The notes beneath the pieces are model-generated. The model saw only the letters and a program-made list of their open reading frames with translations. It searched no databases and was not told the origin of the DNA. Below, piece by piece: positions 47,023 through 54,498 of a stretch of DNA of 64,000 nt. The DNA lies in contig NZ_CP067087.1 of NCBI RefSeq assembly GCF_016745095.1, positions 2,654,501 to 2,718,500 of the forward strand, in the 5' to 3' direction. Numbering within the stretch: position 1 is the stretch's first letter; each line of letters opens with the position of its first letter. Origin of the DNA: Croceicoccus sp. YJ47 (lineage in GTDB: Bacteria; Pseudomonadota; Alphaproteobacteria; Sphingomonadales; Sphingomonadaceae). Made by a program: the position numbers and the translations under genes.

Positions 47023-47942
47023 TCCGGCTGGGTCTCGTCGGGCTGGGCAAGATCGCGCGCGATCAGCATCTGCCCGCCATCGCGCGCACCGACGGCATCG
47101 AACTGGTCGCCGTCGCCAGCCCCCGTGCGGTCGCCGATGTCCCGGCGTACCGCGATATCGAGGGCATGCTCGCGAACGAGACGGATCTCGACGCCGTCGT
47201 CCTGTGTCAGCCGCCGCAATTGCGGTTCGATGCGGCAATGGCCGCGCTGCGCGCAGGCAAGCACGTGTTCCTCGAAAAGCCGCCGGGCGTCACCCTGTCG
47301 GAGGTCGAGGCGCTGATCCAGGCTGCCGGCACGGCGGACCGCACGCTGTTCGCGGCATGGCACTCGCGCGAGGGGGCGGGCGTTGCGAAGGCGCGCGCAT
47401 GGCTCGCCGATCGAAGCGTGAAGGCGGCGCGGATCGAGTGGAAGGAGGACGTGCGCGTCTGGCATCCGGGACAACACTGGATCTGGGAGCCGGGCGGTTT
47501 CGGCGTGTTCGATCCGGGTATCAACGCACTTTCGATACTGACCGCGGTGCTGCCGGAGCCGGTTCGCGTGATGGGCGCGGTGCTCGATACCCCGGCGAAC
47601 CGGGCCGCGCCGATCGCGGCAAGGCTCGACATGGCGACGGCGTCGGGACAGCCGGTCGTGGCGGAGTTCGACTTTCTCCAGACCGGTCCGCAAAAATGGA
47701 ACATCGCGGTGGACACCGACGCGGGCGAACTGATGCTCCGCGAGGGGGGCAATCGGCTGTTCATCGACGGCGAGGAAGTCGAAACCGGGGGCGAGCGGGA
47801 ATATCCTGCGCTCTACGACCGGTTCGTGACACTTGTCCGCGAGGGGCGCAGTGATGTAGACATCGCCCCGCTCCGCATCGTGGCGGATGCGTTCCTGTGC
47901 GGCCGCTACCGGACGGTGGACCCTTTTCACGAGGATGGGTGA
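47019..47942 (+). CDS. Gfo/Idh/MocA-family sugar 1-dehydrogenase (D-galactose/L-arabinose type)
   Basis: NAD(P)-dependent oxidation of an aldose at C1 to its lactone, the entry step of the pathway. N-terminal Rossmann motif GLVGLGKIARDQHLPAI, catalytic lysine in VFLEKPPGVTLSE (residue ~88), and the C-terminal sheet domain with EWKEDVRVWHPGQHWIWE. Length 307 aa, as in galactose 1-dehydrogenase. It overlaps the preceding FAH gene (ATGA). Together with the lactonase it would give the acid used by the dehydratase. Confidence 0.87.
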   Translation: MIRLGLVGLGKIARDQHLPAIARTDGIELVAVASPRAVADVPAYRDIEGMLANETDLDAVVLCQPPQLRFDAAMAALRAGKHVFLEKPPGVTLSEVEALIQAAGTADRTLFAAWHSREGAGVAKARAWLADRSVKAARIEWKEDVRVWHPGQHWIWEPGGFGVFDPGINALSILTAVLPEPVRVMGAVLDTPANRAAPIAARLDMATASGQPVVAEFDFLQTGPQKWNIAVDTDAGELMLREGGNRLFIDGEEVETGGEREYPALYDRFVTLVREGRSDVDIAPLRIVADAFLCGRYRTVDPFHEDG

Positions 47943-47955
47943 GGTTTAGCATCGC

Positions 47956-48663
47956 ATGAGCGGGCGCCGGGAACGCATGAACCAACTCGTCGCGCGCAAG
48001 ATCGGGACGGAGATTCTCAAAGGCGAACGCCCGCCTGGCAGCGGCTTCAGGGGGGAGATCGAGGAGGCGGACGCCTGGGGTGTGTCCCGCACCGTCTATC
48101 GCGAGGCGATGCGCTCGCTCATCGCGAAGGGCCTGATCGAAAGCCGGCCGCGCCGCGGCACCCATGTGCGCGATCCGCATCACTGGAACCTGCTCGATCT
48201 CGACATCCTGTCATGGATCCTTTCGGACGAGCCGGATCCTGCGTTCTCGGGCGAGATCTTCGAATTGCGCGCCATAATCGAGCCGGCCGCCGCGGCCATG
48301 GCGGCAAAACGGCGCAGCGATGCCCATCTCGCCCGGATGGAAGACGCGCTGAACCAGATGGAAAGGGCGGGGCTCGGCACGGATGAGGGGCGGCTTGCCG
48401 ACCGGGCCTTCCACGCCGCGATCTTCGATGCGTCGGGCAATAATTTCTTCATTGCCCTGTCCGCGCCGGTCGAGGCGGCGGTCGGCATGACCACCCGCTT
48501 CAAGCAGGAAAATCAGGCCGAACCGCGCGATTCCCTCCCCGACCATCAGGCCGTCTTCGCCGCCATTGCGAAACGGGATGCGGACGCGGCGTCCCGCGCG
48601 ATGGCAAAGCTCGTGACGCTGGCGTGGGACGACATGCGGCTCGCCGTCGGGGGACGCGACTAG
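47956..48663 (+). CDS. GntR-family regulator, FadR/FCD subgroup
   Basis: DNA-binding regulator with an N-terminal winged helix (residues ~10-75; SRTVYREAMRSLIAKGLIESRPRRGTHV is the recognition end, split here as two parts) and a helical FCD ligand domain (~95-225) carrying the likely metal residues in ADRAFHAAIFDASGN and DHQAVFAAI. Length 235 aa. It is the last gene of the sugar-acid operon, 13 bases after the dehydrogenase, and probably controls it through the palindrome at 42561-42574, released by a pathway acid. Confidence 0.87.
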   Translation: MSGRRERMNQLVARKIGTEILKGERPPGSGFRGEIEEADAWGVSRTVYREAMRSLIAKGLIESRPRRGTHVRDPHHWNLLDLDILSWILSDEPDPAFSGEIFELRAIIEPAAAAMAAKRRSDAHLARMEDALNQMERAGLGTDEGRLADRAFHAAIFDASGNNFFIALSAPVEAAVGMTTRFKQENQAEPRDSLPDHQAVFAAIAKRDADAASRAMAKLVTLAWDDMRLAVGGRD

Positions 48664-48807
48664 ACGCGCGCCGGCTGCGCCTCGACGGCCAGCGTGGACG
48701 GCGGCATCGGTGCCCTGTCCCTTTTCGTGCACGCTCCGCGGGCAGGGGGCGCGCCCGTCCGGAACGGGACTGCACTTGCGGCGTCTTCGCGTCAAAGGAG
48801 ACGCTTC

Positions 48808-49779
48808 ATGGCCGAGACGCCGCTTGCCGACGCTGCGCGCGACCTCATTGAAAACCGCGCCGTCATGCTGACCCGCATGGGGGAGGACGGCGCGATCGAG
48901 GTGCGCGATGCGACCATGCCCGCCCCCCACGACGACGGTATCGTGATCCGGGTCGAGGCGGCGAGCGTCAATCCGGTGGACTGGAAAATCCGCGATGGGG
49001 CGGCGCCGTTCCTCGACGAGGATGACCTGCCCGCGCCGATCGGTCGCGATTGCGCGGGAACGATCGCGCTGCTCGGCCCGGCGGCGCACAACATGCTGAG
49101 CATCGGACAAAGGGTGATGGCGCATGTCGGCGGTTTCGACCGCGGCGGGCAGGCCCGCTTCGTCCGCGTCGATGCGACCGAATTCACGGCCATTCCGGAT
49201 AGCGTGTCGACGATTGACGCAGGTGCGGTCGGCCTGATCGGGACGACCGCGTGGCAGGGACTTTTCGATCATGGCAGGCTGGAGGCGGGGCAGAGCGTGC
49301 TCATCCACGGCGGCGCGGGCGGTGTCGGCCATCTCGCGGTGCAGCTTGCGCGGATCAAGGGGGCGACCGTCTATGCGACCTGCTCCGGCAAGGACGTCGC
49401 TTTCGTCGAATCGCTCGGCGCGAAGATGGCGATCGATTACGAAGCGCAGGATTTCGAGGATGTCGTGAGCGAAATGGATCTCGTGTTCGACCTGATCGGC
49501 GGAGCGGTGCAGGAACGCTCCCTCGCCGTGATCAGGGACGGTGGCACGCTCATCACGACGATCGCGGAGAGCGATACGGTCGAGGCGCCGCCCGGCATCC
49601 GGGTCGAAAGCTACATGGCCCGCGCGGACAACGGGGTGCTCGCCGCGATCCTCGACCATATGAAGGATGCGACATTGCGCGTGGAGGTGGGGAAGACCTT
49701 TCCCCTCGACGCGGCGCAGGATGCCTACGTCCATAATCGCGAAGGGCACGACCGCGGGAAAACCGTGCTGCTCACATGA
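48808..49779 (+). CDS. NADP-dependent quinone oxidoreductase-like protein (MDR family)
   Basis: Zinc-free medium-chain reductase. GroES-like N-terminal domain (to ~residue 130, with EAASVNPVDWKIRDG and GRDCAGTI) and a nucleotide-binding domain with GGAGGVGHLAVQLAR (residue ~168). Length 323 aa. The ATG has an AAAGGAG site. The substrate is not known; it stands alone between the sugar-acid operon and the TPR-GGDEF gene. Confidence 0.85.
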   Translation: MAETPLADAARDLIENRAVMLTRMGEDGAIEVRDATMPAPHDDGIVIRVEAASVNPVDWKIRDGAAPFLDEDDLPAPIGRDCAGTIALLGPAAHNMLSIGQRVMAHVGGFDRGGQARFVRVDATEFTAIPDSVSTIDAGAVGLIGTTAWQGLFDHGRLEAGQSVLIHGGAGGVGHLAVQLARIKGATVYATCSGKDVAFVESLGAKMAIDYEAQDFEDVVSEMDLVFDLIGGAVQERSLAVIRDGGTLITTIAESDTVEAPPGIRVESYMARADNGVLAAILDHMKDATLRVEVGKTFPLDAAQDAYVHNREGHDRGKTVLLT

Positions 49780-49884
49780 TACGCGAGCCGCCGCAGAGCC
49801 CAGCGTGAAGCGCATGGCCGCACGCCCATGCGATAGAATCGATAGGCATGACGTAAGTGTTGGTCAACGAACCCGTGTTACCGC

Positions 49885-51828
49885 ATGTTCGTGAAATTCC
49901 GGCCACCATTTCCCCGGCGCTATGCCAGACAATTGGGCGCGGTTGCGGCGTTGACCATGATGTCGACAACCGTTGTCGGGGAGGCCGCCGCCCATTGCAT
50001 CGGGAGCGATGATCCCGTCATCGGCCTACTGGAGCGTGCGACCGGGCGCGATCCCAAGGCCGCGGTGGATGTGATCGAAAGGCAGATCGCGCGTACGGAC
50101 CCTGCGGACAGGAACCGGCTCGCCCTGCTCTATCTCGCCAAGTTCAAGGCATCGTACATGAGCGGGGGCGACGCCTTGCCCGTGCTCGAAAAGGCGCGGC
50201 GCGCGGCGAGCGGATTCGCGCCCGATCACCCGGCGAACCTCATGATCCGGCTTGCCGATGTTCCGTTGATGGACGACAATGCCGCAAAGCTGCGGACGCT
50301 TGCGGCCATCACGCGCGATTACGGGTCCCTGCCGGAGGGAAGCATGGCGCGCACGTGCCGGGGGGTCAATCTCGCCTTCGAATATGTGATGCGCGACCGT
50401 CCGCGCGAGGCGTTCATCCTCGCCACGCAAGCCTACCGCAACAGCGAGGTGCACAAGGATACGGTCGCCCGGGCGAGCGCGGCATCCTTCCTCGCCTATC
50501 TCGTGTCGACCGGCCGCGATTTCGCCTATGCCAGGGAGTTGCAGACCGAGGCGCTGGCCATCTTTTTGAAGCTCGGGCAGGCCGATCTCGCCTCCAATGA
50601 GCTGGTGCTGCGCGGATATGCGCAGCTTGCGGACGATGAGTGGGAAGGCGCGCTGGTCGATTTCGATGCCGCCGCCAATCTGTCGCGCAGCTACGACAAT
50701 TCCTATGCGGTCCATTATGCGGAGCTTGGATCCTGCATGGCGGCGCTCGATGGGAAGGCTTTTGAAACGGCGGCGCCTGCCTGTGAAAGTGCCTATGCCG
50801 GGTTCGCGCCCGATGGCGGGCCAACGGCGTTTTCGGCGGCCGCTTCGCTCGCCGGTCTTCGCGTCGCACGAGGTGACCCGCGCGGCGCGATCGCGCTGCT
50901 CGATCCGCTGCTTGCCGGCGGACGCGGCGAAAATCAGATCGAGGACTGGATGAAGGCGTTCAAGACGCGCGCGGAGGCGCTCGCATCGGTCGACCGCTAC
51001 GGCGAGGCTTATGCCGACCTGCGCAAGGTGACCGAATTGTCCGAAGCCTATGTGGAAACCGAACTCCAGAGCGGGACCACGGCCCTTCGCGCCCGGTTCA
51101 AGACGCGCGAGCTCGAGGACAGCCTCGCGGAGGAGCAGCGGCGCAGCGAGGCGCGACTGCGGCTTGTCGCTGTCGTCGTCCTAGGCGCGATCGTGACCTT
51201 TTCCCTCCTTGGCATTCTCGTTTTCGTGCTGGCGCGCCATCGGCGGCAATTCCGCCGTCTCGCCATGACGGACCCGCTGACCGGCCTTGCCAATCGCCGG
51301 GCGACCCTGCGCAAGGCGGAGGACGTGCATCACAGCAGCGAAGCGGGACATGCCGACGCGTCCTTCGCCCTGCTCGACATCGATCATTTCAAATCGTGCA
51401 ACGACGAATTCGGCCATGATGCCGGCGATCGGGTCTTGAGCACGTTTGCCAGTATCATCGAAAGCTGCGTCCGGCCGGGCGATGCGGTGGGGCGCTGGGG
51501 CGGGGAGGAGTTCCTGCTCATCGCACCGGATGCGAGCGGCAAGGAACTCGTCCGCATGATCGAGCGGGTCCGCCGCGAAGCCGAAGCGGTGTATTTCGAT
51601 GACGCCCCCGGTTTCCGCCTGCGGTTCAGCGCCGGCATCGCCGAGCTGAGCGAGGCGGGCGGAGAGCCTGACGCCTGCATAAAACTGGCCGATCGCCGCC
51701 TCTATTACGCCAAGGCGCGAGGCCGGAATCGGAGCTGCGCAGAAGGCGACGGCATGTTCGGCAAGGAAGCGGCGGGAAAGCGAAGCCTGCCGCATGCCGT
51801 GGGACGGGCGGCGGGCCTCTCCGCCTGA
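49885..51828 (+). CDS. periplasmic TPR sensor diguanylate cyclase
   Basis: Signal peptide (residues ~15-38, ends EAAAHC), a large helical TPR-like periplasmic region (~45-395), a short coiled coil (~395-430), one membrane helix (LVAVVVLGAIVTFSLLGILVFVLA) and a cytoplasmic GGDEF domain (~470-620). The active site is GGEEF (GRWGGEEFLL) with DIDHFKSCNDEFGHDAGD, so it should make cyclic di-GMP; RPGD five residues before the motif is the product-inhibition site. Length 647 aa. The TPR part presumably senses a periplasmic protein or peptide. No partner is adjacent. Confidence 0.88.
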   Translation: MFVKFRPPFPRRYARQLGAVAALTMMSTTVVGEAAAHCIGSDDPVIGLLERATGRDPKAAVDVIERQIARTDPADRNRLALLYLAKFKASYMSGGDALPVLEKARRAASGFAPDHPANLMIRLADVPLMDDNAAKLRTLAAITRDYGSLPEGSMARTCRGVNLAFEYVMRDRPREAFILATQAYRNSEVHKDTVARASAASFLAYLVSTGRDFAYARELQTEALAIFLKLGQADLASNELVLRGYAQLADDEWEGALVDFDAAANLSRSYDNSYAVHYAELGSCMAALDGKAFETAAPACESAYAGFAPDGGPTAFSAAASLAGLRVARGDPRGAIALLDPLLAGGRGENQIEDWMKAFKTRAEALASVDRYGEAYADLRKVTELSEAYVETELQSGTTALRARFKTRELEDSLAEEQRRSEARLRLVAVVVLGAIVTFSLLGILVFVLARHRRQFRRLAMTDPLTGLANRRATLRKAEDVHHSSEAGHADASFALLDIDHFKSCNDEFGHDAGDRVLSTFASIIESCVRPGDAVGRWGGEEFLLIAPDASGKELVRMIERVRREAEAVYFDDAPGFRLRFSAGIAELSEAGGEPDACIKLADRRLYYAKARGRNRSCAEGDGMFGKEAAGKRSLPHAVGRAAGLSA

Positions 51829-51988
51829 ACCTTCGGTCCGCGCGACCTTCGGGGAATCCGCGCCATGCGCCGCGCGTCGGGCGGCCGGGCGTCGTGCAAC
51901 CGCGCAGGGCTTCGTATAATCGCGATCGGGCCCACCGAATTTGCGCAAGCCGCGATCGGGTCGTGACCATCGCGGAGCGGACGCGCGC

Positions 51989-52005
51989 AAAGGAATTATT
52001 CCTTT
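51989..52005. promoter_or_regulatory. 17-base palindrome upstream of the thiolase gene
   Basis: AAAGGAAT-T-ATTCCTTT, perfect 8-base arms around one base, about 115 bases before the thiolase start and just upstream of a CTATGC that could be a -10 element. Possible operator. Confidence 0.4.
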
Positions 52006-52120
52006 TCGCCAAACCCTCGCTATGCCATGCGGCGGTTCGAACGGGGCATTCGCCCCTTGCGGTCAAAGCGCCGACCGACCCGCCATGCCACCCCATGTCT
52101 ACAGAAAGGCACCCGACCTC

Positions 52121-53326
52121 ATGACCCAGGCCTTTATCTGCGATGCCATCCGCACTCCCGTCGGCAAGCTGAACGGTGCGCTCGCCAGCGTTCGCGCCGA
52201 CGATCTTGCCGCTCTGCCGCTGCGTGCGCTCGTCCGGCGCAACGAGGCCGTCGACTGGGCCGGTGTGGACGATGTCATCCTGGGCTGCGCCAATCAGGCG
52301 GGTGAGGACAATCGCAATGTCGCGCGCATGGCGGTGCTGCTCTCGGGCATGCCGGAAAGCGTGCCCGGCGTGACGGTGAACCGGCTCTGCGCCTCCGGTC
52401 TCAACGCGGTGGGTCTTGCCGCGCAGGCGATCCGTTGCGGCGATGCGCAGATGATCGTTGCGGGCGGCGCGGAGAGCATGTCGCGCGCACCCTATGTCAT
52501 GGGCAAGGCGCGAACCGCATTCGACCGGGCGCAGAAGATCGAGGACACGACGCTGGGCTGGCGTTTCGTGAACCCGGCGATGAAGGCGGCCTATGGCGTC
52601 GATTCCATGCCGCAGACCGGCGAAAACGTGGCCGACCAATGGGGCGTCACGCGCGAGGATCAGGACCGTTTCGCGCTCGCCAGCCAGCACAAGGCCAAGG
52701 CCGCCATCGCCGCCGGACGTTTCGCGGTCGAGATCGAGCCGGTCGAAATTCCGCAGCGCAAGGGCCCGCCGACCGTGTTCGCACAGGACGAGCATCCCCG
52801 CGACACCACGCGTGAAGCGCTCGCGGGCTTGAAGCCGGTGGTGCGCGCGGATGGCACGATCACCGCGGGCAACGCCTCCGGCCTCAATGACGGGGCGGCG
52901 GCCATGATCGTCGCGTCGGAAAAGGCGGCGGCGGCAAATGGCCTGACGCCGCGTGCGCGCGTGCTGTCCATGGCGGCATCGGGCATCGCGCCGCGCGTCA
53001 TGGGCGTCGGCCCGGTCGAAGCGGCGCGCAAGGCGCTGGCCCTCGCCGGGGTGGATGTCGGCGATCTTTCGGTGATCGAACTTAACGAAGCATTCGCGAG
53101 CCAGGCCATCGCCACGCTGCGCGATCTCGGTATCGACCCGCTCGACGATGCGCGGGTCAATCCGAACGGCGGCGCCATTGCGCTGGGTCATCCGCTCGGC
53201 ATGTCGGGCGCACGGATCGCCATGACCGCGGTTGAGGAATTGCAGCGGACCGAAGGGCGCTATGCGCTGATCTTCATGTGCGTCGGCGTCGGGCAGGGCA
53301 TGGCGATGGTCGTCGAACGGGTCTGA
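52121..53326 (+). CDS. acetyl-CoA C-acyltransferase (3-oxoadipyl-CoA thiolase type)
   Basis: Thiolase cleaving a 3-ketoacyl-CoA. Active-site Cys in NRLCASGLNAVG (residue ~90), His in GGAIALGHPLGMSGAR (residue ~352) and the second Cys in FMCVGVGQGMAM (residue ~387). Length 401 aa with AYGVDSMPQTGENVA is typical of PcaF/PaaJ 3-oxoadipyl-CoA thiolases, but no other beta-ketoadipate or phenylacetate genes are nearby, so a general beta-oxidation role is equally possible. ATG at 52121 opens the domain; the longer frame is not coding-like. Confidence 0.85.
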   Translation: MTQAFICDAIRTPVGKLNGALASVRADDLAALPLRALVRRNEAVDWAGVDDVILGCANQAGEDNRNVARMAVLLSGMPESVPGVTVNRLCASGLNAVGLAAQAIRCGDAQMIVAGGAESMSRAPYVMGKARTAFDRAQKIEDTTLGWRFVNPAMKAAYGVDSMPQTGENVADQWGVTREDQDRFALASQHKAKAAIAAGRFAVEIEPVEIPQRKGPPTVFAQDEHPRDTTREALAGLKPVVRADGTITAGNASGLNDGAAAMIVASEKAAAANGLTPRARVLSMAASGIAPRVMGVGPVEAARKALALAGVDVGDLSVIELNEAFASQAIATLRDLGIDPLDDARVNPNGGAIALGHPLGMSGARIAMTAVEELQRTEGRYALIFMCVGVGQGMAMVVERV

Positions 53327-53774
53327 TCGCATTTCCCGGCGGCGCGTCCGTCCGAAAAGGGGCGGGGCGCATCTGTCCGGTAAGCCCGCGGCCTGATGCC
53401 CGCAATCCTGCGCGCGCCCTGCTGCGTGCAGGGTGCGGGAACGGACGCCGGCCCCGCGTATCGCCGGGCTGGCCTGCGGACGTTTAAAGGCAACTGATTG
53501 CCGGCCCGTCGTCCGTTACCCTCTCGACGCCATTTCCGCCCGAACCGGCCCCTTTTCACGTGGTGACCCGCCGCCTACGCGCGGCTGGCCGCGGTTGAGT
53601 GGCCGGCACGATGTGGCAGTCATGGGGCCGGTGTACTCACCATTCTCGCTAGGCTCGACACGGTGGTCACGGCGAAGCGTCACGCACCGCATACGCCTCT
53701 GAACGAAGGGATGACGGCGCGCGCGGACACATCGCGGCGCCCATGCGTATGGGTGGCAAAGGAGAAAACCACCC
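53327..53774. other. 448-base intergenic stretch without recognised gene
   Basis: Between the thiolase and the GST gene. Short open frames on both strands lack ribosome sites and coding-like third positions. A two-helix hairpin is visible near its start: CCCGCA (53399-53404) with TGCGGG (53434-53439), and CCCTGC (53417-53422) with GCAGGG (53428-53433) stacked on it, with a 12-base bulge. The middle part has several GC-rich inverted segments but no known RNA family (no tmRNA, SRP RNA or RNase P RNA motif). Confidence 0.5.
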
Positions 53775-54419
53775 ATGTCCGATCATCAGACCACGCTCTA
53801 CACCATGCCCGGCACCTGTTCACTGGCCGCCAATATTGCCATCGCCTGGATCGATGCGCCGGTTGCCGTGCACAACATGGCCTATGGCGATCACAAGAAG
53901 GACGAATATCTCGCCATCAATCCGAAGGGTAAGGTGCCCGCGATCACGTTCCCCGATGGCGATGTCCTGACCGAGCTTTCCGCTATTCTCGCCTGGCTGG
54001 GCGCGGCCCATGGCGGGGAGGGTTACGCCCGCGATACAAAGCTGGGCCGGCGCGAGGCCGAGGCATTGTCGTTCATGACGACCGAGGTTCACGCAAGCTA
54101 CGGCCCGCATTTCGCGCCGCAGAACTTCGCCGAAAGCGAGGATGCGCAGGAGGAGGTCAAGCAGGCCGCCTACGATACGCTCAAGGATCATTACGCGCGT
54201 ATGGAGGAGAACCTGACGACCGCCGGCGGGACATGGTATCTGGGCGAGCGGAGCTTTGCGGATGCGTTTCTCTATGTGCTGGTGCGCTGGCTCGATCAGA
54301 CGCCGATGACCCTTGCGGACTATCCGGCCCTTGCCGCGCATCGCGAACGGATGGAAGCGGACGAGGGGGTGCGTACCGCTCTCGCGCGGCAGGACATGGA
54401 ACCGATGGGCGCGGCATAG
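53775..54419 (+). CDS. glutathione S-transferase family protein
   Basis: Thioredoxin-like N-terminal domain (residues 5-80) with TLYTMPGTCSLAANIA, where Ser/Cys in CS could contact glutathione, and NPKGKVPAI with the cis-proline; all-helical C-terminal domain with RSFADAFLYVLVRWL (N-capping box). Length 214 aa. Beta-class-like by the Cys, but the class is not certain. It has an AAAGGAG site. Substrate unknown. Confidence 0.85.
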   Translation: MSDHQTTLYTMPGTCSLAANIAIAWIDAPVAVHNMAYGDHKKDEYLAINPKGKVPAITFPDGDVLTELSAILAWLGAAHGGEGYARDTKLGRREAEALSFMTTEVHASYGPHFAPQNFAESEDAQEEVKQAAYDTLKDHYARMEENLTTAGGTWYLGERSFADAFLYVLVRWLDQTPMTLADYPALAAHRERMEADEGVRTALARQDMEPMGAA

Positions 54420-54498
54420 GACCAAGGGTGAAGGGGGCAGGGGCGCTGGCCCGTGCCTCCTTTTCATGGGTTCGCCCACCGCGGCGCGGCTGGTGCGT

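Noticed and set aside
41553-48663. Sugar-acid cluster as a genomic island inserted at tRNA-Gln
   Set aside because: No integrase, no repeat of the tRNA 3' end near the far boundary, and base composition and codon use look like the neighbours.
53433-53702. 89-residue plus-strand frame in the gap before the GST gene
   Set aside because: No ribosome site, Arg/Pro/Ser-rich composition, no coding-like third-position bias.
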